Positions 33,273-43,735 of a stretch of DNA of 64,000 nt are shown here, one piece after another. Position 1 is the stretch's first letter. The number at the start of each line of letters is the position of its first letter. The stretch comes from JALGWN01 sp964598025. GTDB lineage: Bacteria; Arandabacterota; Arandabacteria; Arandabacterales; Arandabacteraceae. The position numbers and the translations under genes were made by a program. The notes under the pieces were generated by a model. It searched no databases, had not been told where the DNA came from, and saw nothing but the letters and a program-made list of their open reading frames with translations. The stretch spans positions 7,920 through 71,919 of the forward strand of contig CAZRAU010000006.1 of assembly GCA_964598025.1 (NCBI GenBank), read 5' to 3'.

Positions 33273-34531
33273 TTGAGAAGTATTTCATCAAGAACAACAC
33301 GTTCTGCGCCGATGGGGTCGGGATCGATGAGGTTGTGTCAACCTGCGGCACACCCTGTTATCTCTATGCTGCAAGCGTAATCGATGAGAAGTATAAGAGA
33401 ATCACATCCGGTTTCCCTGGGTTCGACATATTCTACTCCTTCAAGGCCAATCCGAATGTTGCAATCGCCCGAAGATTGCGCTCACTGGGGGCCTGCGCCG
33501 ACATAAGTTCCATGGGTGAGCTCGAGGCCGCTATCGAGGCGGGTTTTGAGCCCGGGGATATTGCCTTTGTGGGACCGGGCAAGACCGAGCGGGAAATCGA
33601 CGCGGCAATCCGGACAGGGGTGTATGCCGTAGCTGCTGAGTCGGCACAGGAGCTGGCTCTGATCGAAACCGTATCACGCAGGCTATCCGTGCCGGTGGAT
33701 GTCTTGCTCAGGATCAACACACTGGAAAAGCCGTCCTCGCCCGAGATGATGGTTGGGGGCCCGAGCAAATTTGGGTTCGATGAGGAGTCGGTGGTCCAAG
33801 CGGTGCGAGGAGTGAAACTCGACGGCGCCCGGCTTGTCGGCATCCACGTTTATTCCGCGAGCCAGGTCTTGGATTCAGGCTTCATCTCGAAGCACCTTGA
33901 TTACGTTGCCGGCCTGGCCCTGAGCCTTTCAAACGAACTGGACTTCGAGCTCCGTTGCATCGACTTCGGAGGAGGCTTCGGTGTTCCGTACGAGAATGAC
34001 CAGTCCGATCTGGATCTCGTACCCATATCACTGGTCGCTGCAGGCGTGAGACGGAGGCTGGCGGAACAAGCGCCGGGTTGCCGGCTTATTCTCGAGGTGG
34101 GACGGTATCTGCTTGCCGAGTCCGGCGTCTTCGTTACCAGGGCGCTTCGGATCAAGGAATCCAGGGGGACATGCTTCATCATAACCGATGGAGGCATGAA
34201 CCACTTCAGCAGACCGGTCTTCATGCGCGTGAAGCACGCTGCCCGGATTCTGAACAAGCTTGCGCTTAGAAGTGACACCAGGTGCAGCGTCGCAGGTCCC
34301 ATCTGCACGCCGATCGATGTAATGGCGACCGATGTGCTGCTGCCCCGTCCCGAGGCCGGTGATGTGGTGGGGATCTTCCATGCCGGAGCCTACGGATATA
34401 CGATGAGTATGATGGACTTCATGAGCCTGGGTGCACCCGCCGAGGTCCTGGCCGATGCCGGCCGGCTCCGCCTGATACGCAAGCCCAAGCCGCCGGCCCA
34501 TGCCCTGGACGGCCAGATCTTTCCCGGATAG
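33269..34531 (+). CDS. Type III PLP-dependent decarboxylase (LysA/BtrK-like)
   Basis: 420 residues. PLP lysine is Lys59 in FYSFKANPN. Further landmarks are SSMGELEAAIEAGF, the IHVYSASQ strand, the glycine loop DFGGGFGVPY, and GPICTPIDVMATD with the Cys that completes the partner active site. The HxYxxxQ pattern in place of the HIGSQ of diaminopimelate decarboxylase recalls BtrK-like enzymes that decarboxylate carrier-bound or unusual amino acids. It is coupled to the DUF364 gene and lies apart from lysine genes, so a role in a small specialised pathway is more likely than lysine synthesis. Confidence 0.8.
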   Translation: MIEKYFIKNNTFCADGVGIDEVVSTCGTPCYLYAASVIDEKYKRITSGFPGFDIFYSFKANPNVAIARRLRSLGACADISSMGELEAAIEAGFEPGDIAFVGPGKTEREIDAAIRTGVYAVAAESAQELALIETVSRRLSVPVDVLLRINTLEKPSSPEMMVGGPSKFGFDEESVVQAVRGVKLDGARLVGIHVYSASQVLDSGFISKHLDYVAGLALSLSNELDFELRCIDFGGGFGVPYENDQSDLDLVPISLVAAGVRRRLAEQAPGCRLILEVGRYLLAESGVFVTRALRIKESRGTCFIITDGGMNHFSRPVFMRVKHAARILNKLALRSDTRCSVAGPICTPIDVMATDVLLPRPEAGDVVGIFHAGAYGYTMSMMDFMSLGAPAEVLADAGRLRLIRKPKPPAHALDGQIFPG

Positions 34532-34542
34532 TCACCGTTTGT

Positions 34543-34571
34543 GTAGCGCAGGGATTCCACCCCCGACGGCG
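34543..34571 (+). repeat. Dispersed palindromic repeat, copy 3 (diverged)
   Basis: GTAGCGCAGGGATTCCAC followed by CCCCGACGGCG, starting 12 bases after the decarboxylase stop. It matches the other copies at the GTAGCG, GG-TTCC and CCCGACG blocks. Confidence 0.45.
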
Positions 34572-34615
34572 ACCTGCCGCCCCATCGGTACAAGGTGGAA
34601 ATGGCGAGCCAAGTG

Positions 34616-34624
34616 TGGTATACT
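34616..34624 (+). promoter_or_regulatory. Extended -10 promoter for the papain-like protease gene (weak)
   Basis: TGG-TATACT (34616-34624) fits an extended -10. No good -35 box is visible. It would give a leader of about 50 nt. Confidence 0.35.
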
Positions 34625-34681
34625 ATAGCCACGACAGTAGACGATTATCTGCCGGCGGGCTTCTTAATGAAAGGAATGACC

Positions 34682-37147
34682 ATGAACGGGCGGAGGCGTC
34701 TTTGCGTCTTGACGGCAGTTGGAATCCTGCTTGCTGTGGGGCTAGCCCCGGCTCTTGGCAACACCGAAGGGGCTGAGGCAAGCCTTGAGGAGATCAGGGA
34801 CAGGATCGAAGCGGAGGGGCTCTCCTGGGTCGCGGGTGAAACCGATATTTCCAGGCTTCCTGCCGAGGAACGACAGAAGCTCCTAGGACTTATCATACCT
34901 GAGGACTACGAGTCCAGGCTAGAGGCAATTCGGGCCGAAGGGCCGGCATACGCACCGCTTTCACTTCCGTCGCGCTTTGACTGGACGGATTCGGCCGGTG
35001 TTTCCCCCGTCAGGTATCAGCAATGTGGAGACTGCTGGTGCCAGTGCGCGGTCGCAGCCATAGAATCCAAGATTCGCATATTCGACGGCGACAACACCCG
35101 GCTTTCGGTCCAGCAAGGGATCGACTGTAACTTCGGTGGTTCCAGTTGCGACGGTGGCTGGATGGAGGACGTCTATGACCTGTTCAGAGTGGTGGGTGCA
35201 GTGTCCCAAGCCTGCTTTCCCTACCGGGGTGGAATCAACGGGGACTGCGACCAGGACACATGTGATTTCCTGCTGAATGTCGACGGCTACGAAGAGATCG
35301 ATACAAGCGTAGCCAGCATAAAGACCCACCTTATGACAAACGGACCTATCGCTGTCGGGATGACCGTATTCAACGATTTCTACTACTATGATAAGGGCTG
35401 CTACGAGCATGACGAAAGCGGCGCCGTGAATCACGGAGTTTTGATCGTCGGCTGGGATGACAGCAAGTGCAGCGGTCAGGGCGCCTGGCACATAAAGAAC
35501 AGTTGGGGAACCGGTTGGGGGGAGTCGGGATTTGCATGGATGAAGTACGGGGCGGCCGGCATCGGTGAGGGGGCCTCGATTGTCCATTACACGCCGCGAA
35601 ACCGCGCCAAGCTCTTGGTGGATTCCTTCGTGATTGATGACTGCGCCGGTGACGGTGACGGCACCCCTGAAGCCGGCGAATCGATCTCCCTGCCCCTGAC
35701 ACTCGAAAACACAGGCTGGGAGAATGCTACGGGCATTACCGCGGCCTTAACCTCCACGGATCCGGACGTTTTCATCACCATTGCATCGGTCTCGTTCCCG
35801 GATATAGCCGTCGGCGGAGCCGAGCAGTCCGACCCACCTCATTTCGCATTTACCATAGACAGCGCCGTCCCCTGTGGACAGCGGCTCCATTTCATCATCT
35901 CGGTGGATTCCGATCAGGGCATCTCGACCGATATCTTCGAAATGTTGGTGAGTGAGGCCCAGACGGTCTTCTTTGACGACGCGGAAAACGATTTGGGTTG
36001 GTCCCTCGGGGCACCCGGTGATGATGCGTCCCCTGGGGATTGGAGATGGCTGAATCCGAGGGGAAGCTTCCAGGACAGTTTCCTGGTCCAGACGGAGCTC
36101 GATCATACACCTGGTATCTCGACTAGGGCCTTCGTGACTCAGAACGCGAACCGCGCCTTTGCTCCCGATCTCAACGATGTGGATGGCGGCAAGACCACGT
36201 TGACATCGCCTCTCCTAGACCTATCCGATTATGCCTCTGCCTTGCTCCGTTATTGGAGATGGTATACCAACGATACGGGCGAATACGTCGATGACACCTG
36301 GCAGGTGGATGTGTCACAGGATGCCGGCGTTTCCTGGGTGAATCTGGAAACCGAATCGGCGAGTGCTAGAGCCTGGGAGCCCGTGGAGTACGATCTCGGA
36401 CAGCATATCCTGCTGACCGATGAGGTCTTGGTGCGATTCATTGCCAGTGATTATGGGGATGACTCCACCGTCGAGGCGGCGGTCGATGATTTCGAGATAA
36501 CGGGTTGCCCGGCCTCGGTCGATGTGATACCGGCGTCCATCCAGGTGCTTGCTCCCAATGGCGGGGAATTGATCAATGAAGGCTCCGAGTATGAGATTAC
36601 CTGGATTGCTCTGGATGATTACGGTATCAGGCATCTCACGATACTGGCATCTTATGACGGTGGTACGACCTTCGACGACACTGTGGGTGTGGTAGGCGGC
36701 TTCGACACCTCCGTAATGTGGGATGTGCCGACGGGCGATAATGCGGCCTGCAAGATAGGAGTCGAGGCCACAGACAGAGGGTACAACACGACGTTCGACG
36801 AAAGCGATGCCCCGTTTTCTATTGTGCGGGATGTCTCGGGTGTGGAGGAGCAACCCCTTGAGGCCCCCGGTGATGTCATGCTCGTGGGCAGTGAGCGCAA
36901 TCCCTTCACGGGTTCGACGCACATCTTCTTCGGCGTACCCCGGAGGATGGACGTAAGCGTGCGCGTATTTGATGCCCAGGGAAGGCTGAGCAGAGAGCTG
37001 GTCCAAATGACCGCGGGGGCAGGTTATCACTCCGTGCTGTGGGATGGGAAGTCCGGCTCGGGAAGCCGCGCCGCACCCGGCGTCTATTTTGTTAGGCTTG
37101 ATACCGAGGCCGGCGGCCGTACATCCAAGGTGGTGTTGGCCAGATAG
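34682..37147 (+). CDS. Secreted papain-like (C1) cysteine protease with Ig modules and FlgD-like C-terminus
   Basis: 821 residues. I chose ATG 34682, six bases after AAGGA; two nearby ATGs (34667, 34676) are alternatives. A signal peptide (about 1-24) is followed by a short propeptide-like region, then the C1 peptidase: Gln in RYQQCGDCW, Cys118, His251 in NHGVLIVGWD and Asn273 in HIKNSWGTGWGESG. Three extracellular modules follow: a CARDB-like domain (LVDSFVIDDCAGDGDGTPEAGE), a jelly-roll/MAM-like domain (about 420-615) and a KNH-like Ig domain (IQVLAPNGGELINEGSEYEITW). The last 80 residues (NPFTGSTHIFFGVP, VRVFDAQGRLSREL, APGVYFVRLDTEAGG) form a FlgD/T9SS type A-like sorting module. Confidence 0.92.
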   Translation: MNGRRRLCVLTAVGILLAVGLAPALGNTEGAEASLEEIRDRIEAEGLSWVAGETDISRLPAEERQKLLGLIIPEDYESRLEAIRAEGPAYAPLSLPSRFDWTDSAGVSPVRYQQCGDCWCQCAVAAIESKIRIFDGDNTRLSVQQGIDCNFGGSSCDGGWMEDVYDLFRVVGAVSQACFPYRGGINGDCDQDTCDFLLNVDGYEEIDTSVASIKTHLMTNGPIAVGMTVFNDFYYYDKGCYEHDESGAVNHGVLIVGWDDSKCSGQGAWHIKNSWGTGWGESGFAWMKYGAAGIGEGASIVHYTPRNRAKLLVDSFVIDDCAGDGDGTPEAGESISLPLTLENTGWENATGITAALTSTDPDVFITIASVSFPDIAVGGAEQSDPPHFAFTIDSAVPCGQRLHFIISVDSDQGISTDIFEMLVSEAQTVFFDDAENDLGWSLGAPGDDASPGDWRWLNPRGSFQDSFLVQTELDHTPGISTRAFVTQNANRAFAPDLNDVDGGKTTLTSPLLDLSDYASALLRYWRWYTNDTGEYVDDTWQVDVSQDAGVSWVNLETESASARAWEPVEYDLGQHILLTDEVLVRFIASDYGDDSTVEAAVDDFEITGCPASVDVIPASIQVLAPNGGELINEGSEYEITWIALDDYGIRHLTILASYDGGTTFDDTVGVVGGFDTSVMWDVPTGDNAACKIGVEATDRGYNTTFDESDAPFSIVRDVSGVEEQPLEAPGDVMLVGSERNPFTGSTHIFFGVPRRMDVSVRVFDAQGRLSRELVQMTAGAGYHSVLWDGKSGSGSRAAPGVYFVRLDTEAGGRTSKVVLAR

Positions 37148-37305
37148 ATGTTCGGGTCCCTATAGTGTCTGCTCTTTGTGGCCGACCCTGGTCGGCATAG
37201 ACGGCCGGCCGAGGCGCGCCGAAAGCGATTGAGTACAGCCCCTGCGGCTGTTATGCTTACCCGGTATCTCAAAGTCAACGATCCCTGTCGAGGGAGGAGG
37301 GTAGC

Positions 37306-38217
37306 ATGCCACAGTACGCCTACTTCAAAGGAGCGATCGTCCCCATCGAGGAAGCCAAGGTCAGCATCATGACCCACGCACTCAACTATGGTACAGGCGC
37401 ATTCGAGGGCATACGGGCATACTGGAACGACAAGGAGAAACGGCTCTTCGTCTTCAGAATGCCCGAGCATTATGACAGGATGCACAAGTCATGCTCGATA
37501 CTGAAGATCAAGCTTCCCCACACCACCAAGCAATTGTGCGACATAACATGCGAGCTTCTGAGGAAGGAAGGTTGCACGGAAGATACCTATATCAGGCCCC
37601 TGGCCTACAAGGCCTCGGAAGGAATCGGTGTCAGGCTGCACGGCCTGGAAGACGGTTTCTGCATCTTCGCCGTCCCCTTCGGCAGGTACATCGAAAAGGA
37701 GGAGGGGGCCCGTGTCGCAGTATCCTCATGGCGGCGGATCGATGACAATGCCGCCCCGGCAAGGGCGAAGGTGACCGGCATATATATTAACTCGGCCCTT
37801 TCCAAGACCGAGGTCATGGAGCGGGGTTTCGATGAGGCCATAGTGCTTAATCATGACGGCCATGTCTCGGAAGGGAGTGCGGAGAACATCTTTCTGGTGC
37901 GGGAAGGGAAACTCGTGACTCCATCGCCGGCCGACAATATCCTTGAGGGGATCACGCGCGCGACCGTAATGCAAGTAGCCGGGGATGATCTGGGCATAGG
38001 GACGACTGAGCGGCAGATAGACAGGAGTGAGCTCTACATAGCCGATGAAGTGTTCTTCTGTGGTACCGGTGTTCAGGTCGCCGCCGTGATAGAAGTGGAT
38101 GGAAGACCGGTGGGTGACGGCAAGATAGGTCCGGTGACCGAAAAGATCAGGGACCTCTATTTCGACATCGTCAAAGGCAAGGTGGCCAAGTACAAGAATT
38201 GGTGCACTCCCGTATAG
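37306..38217 (+). CDS. ilvE: Branched-chain amino acid aminotransferase
   Basis: 303 residues, full length for class IV aminotransferases. It catalyses the last step of Leu, Ile and Val synthesis (2-oxoacid + Glu). HALNYGTGAFEGIRAY near the N-terminus binds the substrate carboxylate, Lys155 in ARAKVTGIYINS is the PLP lysine, and SEGSAENIF and EVFFCGTGVQV are the other signature stretches. GAGGGAGGAGGG lies just before the ATG. It is monocistronic as far as I can see; other ilv/leu genes are not in the window. D-amino acid transaminase and ADC lyase are less likely given these motifs. Confidence 0.93.
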   Translation: MPQYAYFKGAIVPIEEAKVSIMTHALNYGTGAFEGIRAYWNDKEKRLFVFRMPEHYDRMHKSCSILKIKLPHTTKQLCDITCELLRKEGCTEDTYIRPLAYKASEGIGVRLHGLEDGFCIFAVPFGRYIEKEEGARVAVSSWRRIDDNAAPARAKVTGIYINSALSKTEVMERGFDEAIVLNHDGHVSEGSAENIFLVREGKLVTPSPADNILEGITRATVMQVAGDDLGIGTTERQIDRSELYIADEVFFCGTGVQVAAVIEVDGRPVGDGKIGPVTEKIRDLYFDIVKGKVAKYKNWCTPV

Positions 38218-38240
38218 CAACGGCTTCGCTCCGTCCCCGT

Positions 38241-38269
38241 GTAGCGTCGGGTCTCCGTGCCCGACGTGG
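38241..38269 (+). repeat. Dispersed palindromic repeat, copy 4
   Basis: GTAGCGTCGGGTCTCC then GTGCCCGACGTGG, 23 bases after the ilvE stop. CGTCGGG and CCCGACG are complementary arms. It is the best-preserved plus-strand copy. Confidence 0.6.
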
Positions 38270-38290
38270 TCTGCCTCGCGGGTGCTGAAG

Positions 38291-39721
38291 CTATGGGAGT
38301 TCTCCAAGGAGTCGGCGGAGGATTGCAGCCTGGGTCTCGGGGCCCGTGTCGTCCGTGACTAGTCTCGCGTCACAGGTGCTGAAGGTGTCGGCGAGTGACC
38401 GGTAGCATGTGACCAGTACGGATACTCGTGATGCTTCTATCATCCGGCGGATGGCCTCCATGGAGTGCTCTAGCCTGAGCGGTTCCATAAGCCAGAGGAT
38501 GAGCAACTTGCCCGCTGCTTCCTCCTCGGTGCCGATCTCCTTTATGTGCTTCGGGTGCCGTCGGGTCTGCTCAAGCAAGCCCGGATCGGTTGTGACACAT
38601 GTCAACTCGCCATCCCTGAGCGGAAGCATGCCACAAGGATCCTCCACATGGACGGATGCAGTCATCACCCGTTCTCGCAATTCAAGGTAGTGTCCACGGG
38701 AGATGCCTTCCATGGGCCGCCGGCCGGATGAGATTCTCTCAAGCAAAGCCTGTCGCCTCGAGACAGATTCCATGAGCCGGGCCCGGTCAAGCCTTCCGGA
38801 TACGGCATCGGCCGTCATTGCCTCAAACGCTTCTTCGAATCTAATCGAGTTCTCGGTGTATAACAGGCTATCCACTCCGGCATCCAATGCCGCCCTTGAA
38901 CTCTCGGCTGGACTGCTGTTCCGGGTCACGGCATCCATGTCGAGCGAGTCGGTAATGACCAAGCCGTCAAAGCCGAGAGCGCCCCTCAAGAGGTTTCTGA
39001 TAACCTGCCCCGAGAGCGACGCCGGGAGGCGCCTAGCCTCAAGGGCATCATAGTGGCAGTGGCTTATCATGATGCCGTCCACCCCGGCCCGGACGGCCGA
39101 CACGAAGGGAGGGACATGGATGGATTCCAGGATCTCTCGCGACGTACTCACCACAGGCATATCAAGGTGGGAGTCAACCGTGGTCATGCCGTGCCCGGGG
39201 AAGTGCTTGGCAACGCATCCGGTATACTGCCTCGATGCCTCTATGAACGCCTTGCCATAATGCTCGACGGCGTCCCGCTCGCTTCCGAATGCGCGGCACC
39301 CGATGATTGGATTCACAGGCTCGGTGTTGACATCCATGCAGGGAGCAAGGTTGATGTCGATACCGAGGTCGGCCAGGGCTTCCGACATATGCCGGTAAAA
39401 CGTCCGGGCCTCAGGCGGTTCCAGATGTCTTGATACCGCGGCGGCGCTCGGAGCCGACGGGAAGAAGCCCGAGATCTGGGTGACTCTTCCTCCCTCCTCA
39501 TCCATCATTAGGATCGGTTGGACGCGATGTTGTCTTATTTTGCTCTTGGCGTCTTTGATCTGCTGTATTGAATCCTCAAACGACGCCTTCAAGGCATCCT
39601 TGAAGACGATATAGTTGCCGACAGGAAAGCGGTCGAGGTCGAGATCACCCAAGTCCCGCGGCAGTCTCATGGTGAAGATCCGGCCGAGGAGAAGCCTGGC
39701 GTCTTTTTCGTTAAGTCCCAC
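38291..39721 (-). CDS. Glycoside hydrolase family 3 protein (NagZ-like beta-N-acetylhexosaminidase)
   Basis: 476 residues from GTG 39721, with AGGAG 7 bases upstream and only 9 bases after the P-type ATPase stop. MDEEGGRVTQI, NLAPCMDVN, KHFPGHG (His of the catalytic dyad), HLDMPVV and GLVITDSLDMDAV (nucleophile Asp) are all GH3 landmarks. NagZ enzymes remove GlcNAc from muropeptides in wall recycling. The C-terminal 130 residues are an extra alpha/beta domain not present in short NagZ. No signal peptide seen, so cytoplasmic action is likely. Downstream of a metal pump, but no functional link is obvious. Confidence 0.88.
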   Translation of the reverse strand: MGLNEKDARLLLGRIFTMRLPRDLGDLDLDRFPVGNYIVFKDALKASFEDSIQQIKDAKSKIRQHRVQPILMMDEEGGRVTQISGFFPSAPSAAAVSRHLEPPEARTFYRHMSEALADLGIDINLAPCMDVNTEPVNPIIGCRAFGSERDAVEHYGKAFIEASRQYTGCVAKHFPGHGMTTVDSHLDMPVVSTSREILESIHVPPFVSAVRAGVDGIMISHCHYDALEARRLPASLSGQVIRNLLRGALGFDGLVITDSLDMDAVTRNSSPAESSRAALDAGVDSLLYTENSIRFEEAFEAMTADAVSGRLDRARLMESVSRRQALLERISSGRRPMEGISRGHYLELRERVMTASVHVEDPCGMLPLRDGELTCVTTDPGLLEQTRRHPKHIKEIGTEEEAAGKLLILWLMEPLRLEHSMEAIRRMIEASRVSVLVTCYRSLADTFSTCDARLVTDDTGPETQAAILRRLLGELP

Positions 39722-39730
39722 CGTTATCTC

Positions 39731-41860
<2,130 letters not shown>

Positions 41861-41937
41861 GTGCTCCACCTCGGTTATACTACATACGAAGGTAGATGGT
41901 TGCTCGGCGTTTCCATCTGTTTCGGGCAAGAGCTTAA

Positions 41938-42984
41938 ATGGGGTTTTGGCCGGTGTCCAATGAAAAACCTCTTGTTTCAGTAGTGATACCCAATCTCAAC
42001 GGCAGAGAGATTCTGGCGGCCTGTCTCCGCTCGCTCGAGCGCCAGACCTTCAAGGATTTCGAGGTGATCATCGTCGATAACGGGAGCACCGACGGTTCGG
42101 TCGAACTGGTGAGGTCGGAGTTCCCATGGCTGGGGACCATAATCGAAAACACGGCGAATTTGGGGTTCGCCAAAGCCTGTAATCAGGGGATCGAAGCGGG
42201 AAGCGGAGAGTTGATCGCGCTTCTTAATAACGATACCGATGCGCACCCCGCTTGGCTAGCCGGGCTGGTCAGGGCCGCAGGGGAGAATCCCGGCGCCGGC
42301 ATGTTTGCCACTAAGACCCTGCTCTTTGACAGGAGGGATACGATAGACACTACCGGGCACCTTATCTATCGCGACGGCCTTAACCGCGGCAGGGGAAGGC
42401 TCGAGATCGACCGGGGCCAGTATGACGACAAGACCGACATCTTCTTCCCGAGCGGCTGCGCTGCCCTTTACAGGAGGAAGATGTTCGACGAGATAGGCCT
42501 CTTCGACGAGCATCACTTCGCATACGGGGACGATACCGACATCGGCATACGGGGAAGGCTTGCAGGGTGGGCGTGCGTGTTTGTGCCCGGTGCCATCGTC
42601 TACCACATGTACTCAGCCACAACCGGCAAGTACTCTCCCATGAAGATCTATCTTGTTGAGCGCAACCGGCTGTGGATTGTGCTTAAGTACTTCCCGATGA
42701 AATACGTGCTGCTCAATCTCTTCTATACCAAGATCAGGTACATCTATCACTTCTATGGTGTGGTCCGCGGCAAAGGATCTTCAGGCAGATCGGTCTCGGA
42801 GCACTCCTTCTGGGAGCTCGCCCGGAGTGTCTACAGGGCCTATTGGGATGCATTCAAAGGTTTCCCGCGCGTTTGGCGGGAGCGCAAGCGCATGATGAGA
42901 CTGAAGAAAGTATCCGGCCGGGAGATAGACCGCTGGTTCCGCGACTATGGGATATCGGCCAGGGAGATCGCCCTCCGCGAATAA
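41938..42984 (+). CDS. Family 2 glycosyltransferase (rhamnosyltransferase-like)
   Basis: 348 residues. GT-A fold: VSVVIPNLNGREILAACLRSLERQTFKDFEVIIVDNGSTDGS, then NLGFAKACNQGI, the metal-binding LLNNDTDAHP, FFPSGCAALYRRKMFDEIG and the catalytic-region YGDDTDIGIRGRLAGW. These match cell-surface polysaccharide GT2 enzymes of the WbbL/RfbF type. No transmembrane segment. ATG 41938 lacks a strong ribosome site; GTG 41953 is possible. No other glycan genes are adjacent; the acceptor is unknown. Confidence 0.9.
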   Translation: MGFWPVSNEKPLVSVVIPNLNGREILAACLRSLERQTFKDFEVIIVDNGSTDGSVELVRSEFPWLGTIIENTANLGFAKACNQGIEAGSGELIALLNNDTDAHPAWLAGLVRAAGENPGAGMFATKTLLFDRRDTIDTTGHLIYRDGLNRGRGRLEIDRGQYDDKTDIFFPSGCAALYRRKMFDEIGLFDEHHFAYGDDTDIGIRGRLAGWACVFVPGAIVYHMYSATTGKYSPMKIYLVERNRLWIVLKYFPMKYVLLNLFYTKIRYIYHFYGVVRGKGSSGRSVSEHSFWELARSVYRAYWDAFKGFPRVWRERKRMMRLKKVSGREIDRWFRDYGISAREIALRE

Positions 42985-43094
42985 CCCCAGGCAGGTGAAA
43001 ACCGACCGCCTGCTTTGTTATGCTCGCCCCTCGTCACCGCGAAGTGGCCTCATTACACCTCGCTCCTGCGGCCTACGCAAGCTTTGAAAAAAGC

Positions 43095-43124
43095 TTGACT
43101 TACTGCACAAATGTGCAGTACGCT
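43095..43124 (+). promoter_or_regulatory. lexA promoter with a LexA (SOS) box in the spacer
   Basis: TTGACT (43095-43100), 18-bp spacer, TACGCT (43119-43124). TACTGCACAAATGTGCAGTA (43101-43120) is a palindrome with 9-bp arms that fills the spacer. Its core TGCAC-AAAT-GTGCA fits the consensus TGCNC-N4-GTGCA reported for Fibrobacter succinogenes LexA (recalled from literature). The expected transcript start is about 43131, the A of the lexA ATG, so the message may be leaderless. Confidence 0.82.
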
Positions 43125-43130
43125 CAAAGC

Positions 43131-43733
43131 ATGGGGAAAAAAGACCGCATATACGAGTACATCCGGCAGGAGGTAGCCAAGAGGGGCATCCCGCCTACCA
43201 TCAGGGAGATAGGCGAGCGCTTCGAGATCTCCTCCACAAACGGGGTGAGATACTTCCTCGACAAACTGGAAAAAGACGGCCTTATCAAGCGCCAGTCCAG
43301 GACCGCCAGGGGTATTGAGATAGTGGGAAGGGGTATGGCAGGTGAAGGCAGAACCGTGCCAATCCTGGGAAGAGTGCCTGCAGGAGAGCCCACCTTCTCG
43401 GAGGAATACAATGAGGGCATGCTGCTCCTTGATGACAACATCGCAAAGGGGGAAGGTATTTTTGCAGTCAGGGTCAAAGGGGACAGCATGATAGGTGCAG
43501 GCATAAACGACGGCGATCTTGCGATTGTAAAAAAGAACCCAACCCCTCAATCAGGAGAGATTGTTGTGGCCCTTATTGAGGATGAAGTGACCCTTAAGAG
43601 ATTCATTCGCAGGGGAGGCAAGGTGATTCTAAGACCTGAAAACGAAGCCTATACCGATATCGATTTAACCAGTCTAGGCCACGACAGGATAAGCATAATA
43701 GGAACGGTTCAAGCTTTGGTAAGAAGGTACTAG
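43131..43733 (+). CDS. lexA: LexA repressor / autoprotease
   Basis: 200 residues, normal LexA length. An N-terminal winged helix (about 1-65, IPPTIREIGERFEISSTNGVRYFLDKLEKDGLI) binds SOS boxes; the C-terminal S24 domain self-cleaves with RecA help. The cleavage site is Ala84-Gly85 in GRVPAGEP, the catalytic dyad Ser119 (KGDSMIGAGINDGD) and Lys156 (VTLKRFIRRG). ATG 43131 has no Shine-Dalgarno and lies at the predicted transcript start. A longer frame from 43020 would run through the promoter and operator and is rejected. dinB starts 2 bases after the stop. Base composition here looks lower in GC than the flanks. Confidence 0.96.
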   Translation: MGKKDRIYEYIRQEVAKRGIPPTIREIGERFEISSTNGVRYFLDKLEKDGLIKRQSRTARGIEIVGRGMAGEGRTVPILGRVPAGEPTFSEEYNEGMLLLDDNIAKGEGIFAVRVKGDSMIGAGINDGDLAIVKKNPTPQSGEIVVALIEDEVTLKRFIRRGGKVILRPENEAYTDIDLTSLGHDRISIIGTVQALVRRY

Positions 43734-43735
43734 GA

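Noticed and set aside
37181..37251. Hairpins GCCGACC/GGTCGGC and ACAGCC/GGCTGT as terminators of the protease gene
   Set aside because: Short stems without a U-tract; left unassigned.
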